From: Deltaproteobacteria bacterium
Lineage (GTDB): Bacteria > Desulfobacterota > Binatia > UBA9968
DNA: 64,000 bases
Reading direction: 5' to 3'
Assembly: GCA_016210115.1 (NCBI GenBank)
Contig: JACQUW010000004.1
Span: forward strand, 41,906 to 105,905
The translations under genes and the position numbers were made by a program. The notes beneath the pieces were generated by a model. That model searched no databases. It saw only the letters and a list, made by a program, of their open reading frames with translations, and was not told the origin of the DNA. This document shows positions 36,012 through 43,842 of this stretch, one piece after another; within the stretch, counting starts at the first letter, position 1, and each line of letters begins with the position of its first letter.

Positions 36012-36416
36012 TCATTTTCCTTGCTCCTCACCTGTCCCGCGCTTCAGGGCGGCGTCCAACGTCTCGATCAACAACTCATCGCCGAACGGCTTGCGCAGGA
36101 AGGCCACCGCGCCCGCCGCCATAGCCCGCTCGCGCGCCCCCACTTCGTCGTGGGCCGTAATAAATATGACGGGAAGCGGGTTCCCACGGCGGCTCAGCCA
36201 TCCCTGTACTTCAAGTCCGTTCAAGCCGGGCATCTGGACGTCGAGGATGACGCAGTCCGCGCAAAACGACGGCATCGCCTCGATGAGATCGACAAAGTCC
36301 TGGCCCGAAGCGAATGTTTCTGCATTCATTCCCAACGATCGCACCAGCCGCTTCATAGCGCGGCATACGGATTCATCATCATCCACAATAGCGATCAGCG
36401 GTTTGGTTCTCCTCAT
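36012..36416 (-). CDS. Single-domain response regulator (CheY-like)
   Basis: 134 residues. Receiver features are complete: acidic pocket VDDDES (residues 11-16), phospho-acceptor Asp59 in CVILDVQMPG, Thr in VIFITAHDE and Lys in FLRKPFGDE. There is no output domain. It lies 250 bases from a FixJ-type regulator and its kinase on the same strand, with a palindrome and a G-rich tract between them, so it may act as a phosphate sink or relay in the same system. Confidence 0.88.
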   Translation of the reverse strand: MRRTKPLIAIVDDDESVCRAMKRLVRSLGMNAETFASGQDFVDLIEAMPSFCADCVILDVQMPGLNGLEVQGWLSRRGNPLPVIFITAHDEVGARERAMAAGAVAFLRKPFGDELLIETLDAALKRGTGEEQGK

Positions 36417-36510
36417 GAGGAAGATCTTTCCGCGCAGGCCGAAGCTTGCTCGCGGTGTTCTAATCCGATTGCGCGGAGCTCAATCTAGCCAAGAGTAAAA
36501 AGCTTGTATA

Positions 36511-36526
36511 TTGGACCTTGGTCCAA
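36511..36526. promoter_or_regulatory. Palindrome TTGGACC-TT-GGTCCAA upstream of the CheY-like gene
   Basis: Seven-base arms around a two-base centre, about 95 bases upstream of the response-regulator start at 36416. Such a site would suit a dimeric regulator, possibly the LuxR-type regulator encoded next to it. Confidence 0.5.
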
Positions 36527-36528
36527 TT

Positions 36529-36552
36529 GGGGGGTGGGGGTGGGGAGGGGAG
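36529..36552 (+). other. G-quadruplex-capable G-rich tract
   Basis: Consecutive runs of six, five, four, four and two G separated by single T or A bases. Four runs of at least four G with one-base loops meet the usual criterion for a stable quadruplex on the plus strand. It lies between the palindrome at 36511 and a CTGATCACT-type repeat. Confidence 0.6.
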
Positions 36553-36674
36553 GTGAGCAGTGAACAGTGAACAGTGAGCGGTGAATGGTAAATAGTTATC
36601 AGCGGGCCGGGCTGACTGATTACTGATTACTGTGATGACTGATTACTGTTCACTGATAACTTGATCACTGTGCT
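36553..36674. repeat. GTGAACAGTGA / CTGATTACTG word repeat
   Basis: The left part repeats CAGTGAACAGTGAGCGGTGA words, the right part GACTGATTACTGATTACTG and CACTGATAACTTGATCACTG words, making imperfect opposing arms. It fills the gap between the two response-regulator genes. Confidence 0.7.
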
Positions 36675-37282
36675 TTTCTGTGCGGTATCCCGACTCTTTC
36701 TGCCAGCCGCACCAGGTCGGCGAGCGATTCGGCTCCCATTTTCTCCATCACCCGCGCCCGGTGAACCTTGATGGTTTTCTCCACAATGCCGAGATCGTAC
36801 GCAATTTGCTTGTTCAGCATCCCCGTCACCACCAAGGCCATCACCTGGCGCTCGCGCGGCGTCAGCGCGTCCACGCGGCTCTGAATGTCTTCGAGTTCCT
36901 CCCGCTCGGCAATTTCTCGGGCGGAGCGGGCGAGCGCCTGCTCGATGGCGCGCAAAAGCTCTGTGTCTTTGACCGGCTTGGGCAAGAAATCAACAGCGCC
37001 CGCCTTCATCGCCTTAACGCTCATCGGAATATCGCCGTGGCCGGTGATGAAGATGATGGGAAGGATTGCCTTGGCCGTCAAAAGTTCGCGTTGGAGGTCG
37101 ATCCCGCTGAGACCGGGCATACGCACGTCGAGCACGAGGCAAGTGGGATCTTTCGCTTCAGGCCGTGCATCCAGAAACTCCCGTGCCGAAGCGAAAGCCT
37201 CCACCTGGTACCCGGCCGATTTGATCAGCCGCGTTAGCGCCTTGCGGACAGAGGGGTCGTCGACGACGAGAAAAACTGTCAT
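36665..37282 (-). CDS. FixJ-family response regulator with LuxR-type DNA-binding domain
   Basis: 205 residues, the normal FixJ length. Receiver: phospho-acceptor Asp52 in CLVLDVRMPG, IFITGHGDIPMSV and Lys102 in FLPKPVKD. A LuxR helix-turn-helix follows (LTPRERQVMALVVTGMLNKQ, VEKTIKVHRARVMEKM). The N-terminal acidic pocket reads VVDDPSV, one residue shorter than the usual VDDD form. Its start overlaps the stop of the kinase gene (ATGA at 37279-37282), so the two are translationally coupled. Confidence 0.92.
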   Translation of the reverse strand: MTVFLVVDDPSVRKALTRLIKSAGYQVEAFASAREFLDARPEAKDPTCLVLDVRMPGLSGIDLQRELLTAKAILPIIFITGHGDIPMSVKAMKAGAVDFLPKPVKDTELLRAIEQALARSAREIAEREELEDIQSRVDALTPRERQVMALVVTGMLNKQIAYDLGIVEKTIKVHRARVMEKMGAESLADLVRLAERVGIPHRKAQ

Positions 37283-38456
37283 TTCGTAGTCCGTTCAGCC
37301 GATTCTGTATCAAGGGACAATTCTTCAAAGATAGGCACCGTAAAGTAAAACGTCGCTCCCCTGTCCGGGTTGTTCTCCGCCCAGATCCGCCCGCCGTGGG
37401 CCTCGACGATGGAGCGACTGATGGAAAGTCCCATGCTCAAACCGTCGCGTTTGGTGGTGTAAAACGGTTGGAAAATCTTGGCGAGCTTATCGCCCGTCAG
37501 GCCCGTTCCCCGGTCGCGCACCGCTATCGTTACCATTTGCGCGCCATCGGCTTCCGCCTGCACCACGACCTGGCGCTCGTTTACCGGACGATCCTTCATC
37601 GCGTCAAATGCATTCAGCAAAAGGTTCAGGAGGACCTGCTGCAACTGCACCCTGTCACCTCGTACCGGTGGCAGGCCTGGATTTAATTCGAGCGAGACGC
37701 GGACATTGCGCAGGATGGCATCGCTGTGAACGATCATCACAACGTCGCGGATGACACCGGCCAATTCAAGCGGCGCGAACTGAAGTTCCTCCTTTTTGAC
37801 CAGCGAGCGCATCCGGCGAATGACCTCGCCCGCACGGCTGTTGTCGTCGACGATGTCCTTGAGAATCTCGCGCACCTCCTCCAGGTCGACCGGATTGGCG
37901 GCCAGAAAAGAACTTCGAGCGCGCGTTCTTGTTCGTGCGGCACGCCCGCGGCGTCCACCAGCAATACAGCGTATAAAACGGCTGTGTTGCGCGGCAGCGC
38001 GGCGAGACGCTTCCGCATCTCCTCAAGCGAGAGTTCAGTGAGCCAGTTCAAACGGATACGATTGGCGAAAGGCTGAAGATCGTTGCGCAATTCCGCCAGC
38101 CAAAATCTTTCGAGGGGTGAGTTGCCGATCACTACTTCAATAACAGTAGTGACAGGCACAATCCGCAAAATATTCTCTACAATCCCCGGGAGATCCAAAT
38201 TGACCCCGACCGCGGTCGCATTGGCACCGAGAATCATCCCACTTAGTCGCCGCCTGTCCACGGTTCCAACTAGTAGGGGAACACCCGGAAACAGCTTATC
38301 GCGGTGGCGCAGCAAGAAATTGATCGCCGGTGCACCGAACGGTACCAGCAAATGGGGCGGTCGCTCAGCGAACAAGGCACGCAGGTATTCAACGAAAGGG
38401 GTTTCCGACCCGCCTTCGACAAACCGCGGTCTCCAAGGAAGCCTCGAGGAATTCAA
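37279..38456 (-). pseudogene. Sensor histidine kinase with its phospho-acceptor region deleted
   Basis: The N-terminal part (VEYLRALFAERPPHLLVPFG, VPLLVGTVDRRRLSGMILG) is a periplasmic ABC-substrate-binding-like sensor domain. The C-terminal part (DNSRAGEVIRRMRSLVKKEE, QLQQVLLNLLLNAFDAMKD, VRDRGTGL, FQPFYTTKRDGLSMGLSISR) is a HATPase domain. At about 37905 the sequence jumps, with a frame change, from EQERALEVLF to LAANPVDLEEVREI. The PAS/coiled-coil region and the H-box that normally lie between are absent. Another shift is needed near 38410. Autophosphorylation is therefore impossible as written. Confidence 0.8.
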
Positions 38457-38544
38457 TGGGAGTTTTGAGGGCGCGGCTTGAAATTCGTATCTTAATCGTT
38501 ATTCCCACAGGTCGCGCGATTCTACAACCACGCTAACCCATAAT

Positions 38545-38790
38545 TCAAATTCTCGCGCTCTCTCTCACAATCCGACTGACTTTGTCGGGTTGTGGCCGCC
38601 TCTCCCAGCTCATTTCGACGCGAGGCTCTGGGTAAGCGCCCACGAAGGTTTTTGACCGTGTTTGTTGCTGATCCCCGCCATAGATCAGAAACGACGCCTT
38701 CAAATAACCCGGAGCCAAACTCCGATAGTATTCCAGATATCGCTCTTGTCCAAAATAGGTTTCTCTAAATCCGCAGAGGACGAGCCTCAT
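38545..38790 (-). CDS. Short hypothetical ORF, probably a C-terminal fragment
   Basis: 81 codons, MRLVLCGFRETYFGQERYLE to the stop at 38545, with protein-like composition (SLAPGYLKASFLIYGGDQQQ). No ribosome-binding site is evident. The tail loosely resembles ends of AAA/DUF4143-type proteins, but I would not assign it. Confidence 0.3.
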   Translation of the reverse strand: MRLVLCGFRETYFGQERYLEYYRSLAPGYLKASFLIYGGDQQQTRSKTFVGAYPEPRVEMSWERRPQPDKVSRIVRESARI

Positions 38791-38821
38791 TGATTCAACT
38801 GATTCATCGGCTCCAACTTGG

Positions 38822-38918
38822 TTCCTTCTCCCCTTGCGGGAGAAGGAAAGGATGAGGGGTATCTATCTATCACCCTCACCTTCGTCCTCTCCCGTCAAGG
38901 GAGAGGAAAAAGAAGCCC
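38822..38918. repeat. CTCTCCC-TTGAGGGAGAGG-type double hairpin repeat
   Basis: Two strong stems: CCTTCTCCCCTTGCGGGAGA and, 50 bases on, CCTCTCCCGTCAAGGGAGAG, with ATGAGGGGT and CACCCTCACC words between them that also pair. This repeat type is common between genes in many proteobacteria. It could also end transcripts from the carbamate kinase operon on its right. Confidence 0.75.
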
Positions 38919-38999
38919 ACAGGAGGTCTCATTTGGCGGGCACTGAACAGGTTTGCCCGGGTCCAGGGCAAGAGAAACCGTTCGTGATCTATTCTCAAC

Positions 39000-39941
39000 T
39001 CAGTCCGGGAAAATGTGGGTTCCGGCGTCGCCCTGATAAGCTTTAAGCGCCTTTTCCGGGAGTGTGATGATCACCTCTCGCCCTCCACGCTCGAGAAAGC
39101 CGATCGCTGCCTCGATCTTGGGCGCCATGCTTCCGGGCTCGAAGTGACCCTCGGCAAGGTAATGCTTGGCTTCTGCCACCGTCATGCGCGGCAAATCCTG
39201 CTCGTCGGGAAGGCCGAAGTTGAGCTTGACTCTCTCCACCGCGGTGAGATCGAGGATCTTTTCCACGCCGATCGCTGACGCCAGTAGGCTTGAAGCGAGA
39301 TCCTTGTCAACGACAGCCTCGACGCCTGCCAGGGAGCCATCTTGCTCTATGCTTACCGGAATCCCCCCGCCCCCTACGGCAATCACCACCACGCCATCCT
39401 CGAACAGTCGCCGGATAATTTCCGTTTCAAGAATTCGCTGCGGCAGTGGAGATGGAACCACATGCCGGTAGCCCCGATGCGCGTCCTCGATAATGTCGAA
39501 TCCCCTGGCTCTCAAGCTCTCCGCCTGTTCCCTCGCATAAAATGGTCCCACTGGTTTACTCGGAATCTTCATTCGAGGATCGTTCCTATCCACCACCGTG
39601 CAAGTCATGATAGCCGCGATCTCCCGAACAATGCCGTTTTGCCGGAGCAGTTCCTGTAGGGATTGCCGGATGAGATAACCGATCTCCCCTTGCGACTGGG
39701 CGACGCAAACATCAAGCGGAAGATCATAGGCTTTTCCACGTCCCTCCTCCGCCCGGATCAGTATGTGCCCGACTTGAGGCCCGTTGCCATGTGTGATCAC
39801 GATCCGGTGCCCGGAACGGATCAGATCGACAACTCCCGCCAGGGATCCCTGCAGGTTGGCGGCTTGCTCCTGGATCGTTCCTCGCTGACCGCTTTTGATC
39901 ATGGCGTTCCCGCCGAGAGCAACCAGGATTTTCTCAGCCAC
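39000..39941 (-). CDS. arcC: Carbamate kinase
   Basis: 313 residues from a GTG at 39941 that overlaps the stop of the upstream gene. The amino-acid-kinase motifs are intact: KILVALGGNAM at the start, THGNGPQVGHIL, VPSPLPQRILE, VIAVGGGGIPV and VVDKDLASSLLA. The enzyme makes ATP from carbamoyl phosphate in arginine, agmatine or purine breakdown, or runs in the opposite direction. No arginine deiminase genes are adjacent; the partner is a CpgS-like protein. A longer frame to 40007 exists but would overlap the upstream gene deeply. Confidence 0.92.
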   Translation of the reverse strand: MAEKILVALGGNAMIKSGQRGTIQEQAANLQGSLAGVVDLIRSGHRIVITHGNGPQVGHILIRAEEGRGKAYDLPLDVCVAQSQGEIGYLIRQSLQELLRQNGIVREIAAIMTCTVVDRNDPRMKIPSKPVGPFYAREQAESLRARGFDIIEDAHRGYRHVVPSPLPQRILETEIIRRLFEDGVVVIAVGGGGIPVSIEQDGSLAGVEAVVDKDLASSLLASAIGVEKILDLTAVERVKLNFGLPDEQDLPRMTVAEAKHYLAEGHFEPGSMAPKIEAAIGFLERGGREVIITLPEKALKAYQGDAGTHIFPD

Positions 39942-41268
39942 GCGCGCTCGTTTCCCTGATAAAGTCTTGTAAGATTTCTTTGAGAGTCGGCTTGCCGATC
40001 TCTTCAATTTCGTACGTGACGCGGCAAGCTGGCTGTTTGATGTTCATGATCCTGCGTATATCGACCGGAGTGGCAATCACCACAAGATCGCAATCCACAT
40101 TCCGGATTGTTTCTTCCAGCTCGTGAATTTGCTGGCGCCCATATCCCATGGCGGGAAGCAGCTCGCGGACGTGCGGATAATTTTCGAAAGTTTGCTTGAT
40201 GCTGCCGACCGCAAAGGGCCGTGGGTCCACGAGCTCCCTGGCGCCGAACTTCCTGGCCGCGATAACGCCGGCACCGAAGTTCATCCCGCCGTGGGTCAGC
40301 GTCGGTCCATCCTCAACCACCAGAACACGGCAGCCACGGACCCGCGAGGGCTCATCAAGGGCAACGGGCATCGCCGCGTCGATGACAATCGCCCCGGGGT
40401 TATGCCTGTGAATGTTTCGGCGCACAACCTCGATCTTATCCGCGTCCGCGGTATCGAGCTTATTGAGGATAAGGACATCGGCCCGCAGGAAGTTGACCTC
40501 GCCGGGAAAATAGGTAACTTCATGGCCCGCTCGATGTGGATCGACAACCACGATCTCAAGGTCCGGAACGAAAAAAGGGATGTCGTTATTGCCCCCGTCC
40601 CAAAGGATGACATCGGCTTCGGCTTCAGCCTGGCGCAGAATCTGCTCATAGTCCACGCCCGCGTATACCACGTGCCCGCTCCGAATATGCGGCTCGTATT
40701 CTTCCATCTCCTCAATCGTGCAATCTCCTTTTTCCAGATCGTCCAGCGTCGCAAACCGCTGTGCCACCTGTTTGGAGAGGTCCCCGTACGGCATGGGGTG
40801 GCGAACGATTCCCACCCGAAGGCCTTCACGCTTCAACACCGTGGCGATCTTGCGCGCCACCGGACTCTTCCCGCATCCCGTGCGAACCGCGCAGACCGAG
40901 ATCACCGGTTTGGAGGAGCGCAGCATCGTGGATCTTGCGCCGAGGAGCCTGAAGTCGGCGCCGCTGGCTACCGCCAAGGATGCGGCATGCATAACCGATT
41001 CGTGAGATACGTCGCTATAGGAAAAGACGACCTCGTCCACTCCGTGAGCATTGATCAGAAATTCCAGCTCTTTCTCCGGATGAATCGCAATTCCGTCAGG
41101 ATAAAGCGGGCCTGCAAGCTCGTGGGGGTAAGTTCTCCCGGCGATATTCGGTATCTGGGCAGCGGTAAAGGCTATAACCTCATAGCGGGGATTGCCACGA
41201 AACACGGTGTTGAAGTTGTGAAAATCCCTCCCGCCTGCACCTATGATGATGACTTTGACCCGCTCCAT
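39934..41268 (-). CDS. Cyclic 2,3-diphosphoglycerate synthetase-like GTPase
   Basis: About 444 residues from the ATG at 41268. The N-terminus VKVIIIGAGGRDFHNFNTVF, a P-loop-like CAVRTGCGKSPVARKIATVL, then DVILWDGGNNDIPFFVPDLE, LNKLDTAD (a GTPase-type NKxD) and THGGMNFGAGVIAA match the CpgS-like family. In methanogens CpgS makes a thermoprotectant, but bacterial members next to carbamate kinase are uncharacterised and may couple nucleotide use to carbamoyl phosphate. The 3' end overlaps arcC by eight bases (GTGGCTGA), which argues for a joint role. Confidence 0.75.
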   Translation of the reverse strand: MERVKVIIIGAGGRDFHNFNTVFRGNPRYEVIAFTAAQIPNIAGRTYPHELAGPLYPDGIAIHPEKELEFLINAHGVDEVVFSYSDVSHESVMHAASLAVASGADFRLLGARSTMLRSSKPVISVCAVRTGCGKSPVARKIATVLKREGLRVGIVRHPMPYGDLSKQVAQRFATLDDLEKGDCTIEEMEEYEPHIRSGHVVYAGVDYEQILRQAEAEADVILWDGGNNDIPFFVPDLEIVVVDPHRAGHEVTYFPGEVNFLRADVLILNKLDTADADKIEVVRRNIHRHNPGAIVIDAAMPVALDEPSRVRGCRVLVVEDGPTLTHGGMNFGAGVIAARKFGARELVDPRPFAVGSIKQTFENYPHVRELLPAMGYGRQQIHELEETIRNVDCDLVVIATPVDIRRIMNIKQPACRVTYEIEEIGKPTLKEILQDFIRETSARG

Positions 41269-41289
41269 CTCAGCAGTTCGCAAAGAAAT

Positions 41290-41430
41290 CGGCGATTCCC
41301 ACCGTCATGTCCGCGAAAGCATGTCCGCGGCTTTCATCGTCAAGGGTGATCCAGCGAAAATCATGGACATTCCCGCTTTCGCGTGCTACCGCTTGCTCCG
41401 CCGGCCTGCCAGGGCCGGCAGGCCGGAATG
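41290..41430. repeat. Intergenic GCGAAAGCGGGAATG / GCCGGCCTGCC palindromic repeats
   Basis: The bottom strand reads CGCGAAAGCGGGAATGTCCA and CTGGATCACCCTTGACGATG, typical of a dispersed CATTCCCGCGAAAGCGG-type repeat. At 41400-41426 a perfect-looking stem CCGGCCTGCCAGGGCCGGCA adds a hairpin. Both lie upstream of the CpgS-like gene. Confidence 0.65.
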
Positions 41431-41470
41431 ACGTCCGAACTGTTATGAGATACCGTCCTGGCAACCTGGC

Positions 41471-41821
41471 CTATCCGCAAGGCTGGTGGTAAGACGGCAC
41501 ATTGCCGTCGTCGTCTCGGATATTTGTGTCTGCACCTCGCCCAATAAGGTGCAGCGCGGCCTCTACTTTACCCTCTTCATACGCGACATGCAGGGGCGTT
41601 TGACCTCGCTTATTTTGAGCGTTGATCTCCTGCCCGCCCCTTAAGAGGGAGTCAATCAAGATGACGTTGCCGTCTGCGGCGGCAAAATGAAGCAGCGTAT
41701 TTCCCTTTTGATTCCTGGCGCCCATAGCGATCTCTGCTTTTTGATCAATGAAGCCGTTGCTACTGGGTCGCGGCTTTAACCCTATTAACATTAACCCCGG
41801 GGCCGGGTCGTCCAGCGGCAC
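41471..41821 (-). CDS. Short ankyrin-repeat protein
   Basis: 116 residues. Three ankyrin units are visible: NTLLHFAAADGNVILIDSLL, GQTPLHVAYEEGKVEAALHL and a partial GADTNIRDDDGNVPS. Ankyrin repeats mediate protein binding. There is no signal peptide. The start is uncertain; GTG 41821 is the longest and an internal ATG near 41791 is possible. It may be the tail of a longer ancestral gene. Confidence 0.65.
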   Translation of the reverse strand: MPLDDPAPGLMLIGLKPRPSSNGFIDQKAEIAMGARNQKGNTLLHFAAADGNVILIDSLLRGGQEINAQNKRGQTPLHVAYEEGKVEAALHLIGRGADTNIRDDDGNVPSYHQPCG

Positions 41822-41851
41822 AAGGATTTCTGTATCTTCTTCTTCGGCACG

Positions 41852-42349
41852 TCACTGCACTTTTACCTTGATCTCCTTTTTCTTGGCTTCCTCAGTCTTG
41901 GGCAAACGAATTTCCAGCACACCATTCTTAAAAGACGCCTGGGCTTTCTCTACCCGAACCTCCGCGGGTAGCTCGAGACTCCGGCTGAAGGACCCGTAGG
42001 CACGCTCCGAATGATAGTAGTTCTCCTGTTTGATTTCCTCCTCCTTCTTTTTCTCCCCTGTAATGGTCAAAAGACGATCCGTTATGTTTACCTGAATGTC
42101 GTCTTTCTCCATCCCGGGAAGCTCTGCCTTCGCCACGATCTCGTCCTTTTCCTCGTATAGATCTACGGCCGGCGCTGAGAGGCCCAAACCCCTTTCGGGC
42201 CACCAACGCTCGTCCCAAAAAGGATGCAGTCTTCGCCCAAAGAAATCTCCAAACATCCGCTCCATCTCTCGCTCCCAACGGGTCATCTCGGTAAATGGCC
42301 GCCAGGGAACCAACCCCCTTGTCTCCCTTTCTCTTTCTTGCTTGGCCAT
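41852..42349 (-). CDS. Small heat-shock protein Hsp20
   Basis: 165 residues; the start at 42349 is fixed by AAAAGGAGG. The alpha-crystallin domain spans about residues 55-150 (APAVDLYEEKDEIVAKAELP, then GMEKDDIQVNI, RAYGSFSRSLELP, ASFKNGVLEIRLPK). The N-terminal arm is rich in Trp/Phe (WRPFTEMTRWEREMERMFGD). It is an ATP-independent holdase for unfolding proteins. It neighbours zinc-ribbon and CBS genes in what looks like a stress block. Confidence 0.93.
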   Translation of the reverse strand: MAKQERERETRGLVPWRPFTEMTRWEREMERMFGDFFGRRLHPFWDERWWPERGLGLSAPAVDLYEEKDEIVAKAELPGMEKDDIQVNITDRLLTITGEKKKEEEIKQENYYHSERAYGSFSRSLELPAEVRVEKAQASFKNGVLEIRLPKTEEAKKKEIKVKVQ

Positions 42350-42697
42350 ACTTCGATCCTCCTTTTCTAAATCTAAACCCTGCCGCTGGATAGAGCAAAA
42401 TCTATACCTCCCACGGCTCTTGAGAAACCAAAGATTTTCTTCCCATAAAGCGCATGATTTCTTGCAAGATCGAGACTCGAACAGCCCAGTTCTTTGCATT
42501 CGTGATAAGCTAAGGAGGCGTTTCCGAACGGTCGGGGAAAGGAGTGAAAAAGGGATATCTTTTCACAGGCTTTCCTCGAGAGCCAATTTTGTCTGCGAAA
42601 CCCCTGCGGGCAGAACGAGCAGGGAGCCCGCGGACATTTATCGGCTCAAGAATCGAGATCGATCGGCGGGAACCAAACGCCCGAACTCCCACACCAG
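42350..42697. other. Gap between hsp20 and the zinc-ribbon genes
   Basis: About 350 bases with no convincing gene. The hsp20 promoter must lie in the left third; TATAGATTTTGC on the bottom strand near 42400 is a candidate -10 region. An AAGGAGTGAAAAAGGG stretch near 42536 on the plus strand precedes a 72-codon frame without recognisable content. Confidence 0.35.
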
Positions 42698-43225
42698 CTA
42701 TTCAACCGCAGCCTCTTTCTGCCAGAGCACGCGAGCAAACTTTCTATTGTGAGACCATTTGAAAACGACTTTTCCGCCGCGCGCTTTTCGAACGCAACGA
42801 CCTAATCGCTGGGCCAGCTTCTCCGTTGTTGTTTCAACTCTCCATTCCTCCGCATCCCTCTGTATGCGCATGATTCTTTCCAGGGGGTTCTTCTCCCGCG
42901 CCCTCTCCTCCTCATTCCTCAACAACCTGAACACTTCTTGTTCCTCTCGCGCGGGAACCCCAACCAGCCGGAGCTCACCGGATGGGTAATGTTCGCGCAG
43001 CTTCCGGCAGGCGGGACAAAGGGCGAAACGAATCTCGTTGCGAAATGCTCCCCAGTCCAGCACCTCTTGGGGCGGTTGGAGAGTCCAGCGCCGCCGGTAA
43101 TAAGTCGATCCGCAACCCCGGCAATAGAGTACTCCCCCTGGAGACCAGCGCGGAAGGTATGTGTCTCTGTCTTTGTCCACTCTTTTCTTGTAATCGATGT
43201 TGTACCTTTTCGCCACTCGAGTCAT
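42698..43225 (-). CDS. BCAM0308/NMD3-like zinc-ribbon protein
   Basis: 175 residues. Two cysteine pairs, CRGCG and CPACRK, form a zinc ribbon near the N-terminus, followed by a charged helical part (RNEEERAREKNPLERIMRIQ) and a basic tail (GGKVVFKWSHNRKFARVLW). The pattern matches the BCAM0308 family, related in its ribbon to NMD3-like ribosome-binding proteins. Function unknown. Its ATG overlaps the stop of the next zinc protein (43222-43225). Confidence 0.7.
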   Translation of the reverse strand: MTRVAKRYNIDYKKRVDKDRDTYLPRWSPGGVLYCRGCGSTYYRRRWTLQPPQEVLDWGAFRNEIRFALCPACRKLREHYPSGELRLVGVPAREEQEVFRLLRNEEERAREKNPLERIMRIQRDAEEWRVETTTEKLAQRLGRCVRKARGGKVVFKWSHNRKFARVLWQKEAAVE

Positions 43226-43578
43226 CTTTTTGCTCCACCCGCGTTCGCTTCCTCTTTTCCAACGATCCAGTCCACCACACTATCCAGAAGCCCACGCGAG
43301 GCCTTCCGCAAAATTCCCTCCAGCTCGCCCTTATCCAACCACATTCCCTCGCAGCTCTGGCAACGATCGAGGACGAATTCCATAAAGCTGTACGTTTGAA
43401 GATTTCCTCGACACTTCGGGCAGACGAACCGCTCTTCTCCGGGCTTCCCCTCGACCTTCTTTAAGACCGATTTGAGGCGCTCGATGAGCTCCCGGTCTTT
43501 CGCGGCGAAGTAGATATCTTCCTTGGCCCGCTCAACGAGCCTCATTTTTTCGCCGAAACGATCCTTTTCGTTCTCCAT
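43222..43578 (-). CDS. TFIIB-type zinc-ribbon protein
   Basis: 118 residues. A helical N-terminus (RLVERAKEDIYFAAKDRELI) leads to a zf-TFIIB ribbon: CPKCRGNLQ, then RCQSCEGMWLDKGELEGIL, a near-perfect match to this small-domain family. It is the first gene of a two-gene operon with the BCAM0308-like protein (four-base overlap). The role is unknown; such proteins are often stress-associated. Confidence 0.8.
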   Translation of the reverse strand: MENEKDRFGEKMRLVERAKEDIYFAAKDRELIERLKSVLKKVEGKPGEERFVCPKCRGNLQTYSFMEFVLDRCQSCEGMWLDKGELEGILRKASRGLLDSVVDWIVGKEEANAGGAKR

Positions 43579-43742
43579 AGGTATCTCCTATTCTCTACGA
43601 TTTTTCCAAGGCACATTCTATGCCAAAATCAGAAAACCTGGAAGGCAAAAGGAAGTTTCGTCCACTTAGCTCCCTGCTGGGACATTGCATTCCCATCGTT
43701 GAGAAAGATCAATAGTCCTCGATTTCATGTTTGATAAGGTTG

Positions 43743-43773
43743 TTGCTTGTTTGCCCGATTACTGATCTATAAT
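43743..43773 (+). promoter_or_regulatory. Promoter of the CBS/ATPase operon
   Basis: A perfect TATAAT at 43768-43773 with a weak TTGCTT at 43743-43748 (19-base spacing). The transcript would have a 60-base leader before the CBS gene, which has its own GAGGAGGGG ribosome-binding site. Confidence 0.45.
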
Positions 43774-43842
43774 CAGAGAGCCTGATTCGAGGCATGTTTC
43801 TTGCTGTTTATCATAAGCGACCCTTGAGGAGGGGTACCAAGA

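Noticed and set aside
38545..38790. Assignment of the 81-codon frame to a DUF4143 ATPase tail
   Set aside because: The resemblance is limited to a few residues, so it is left unassigned.
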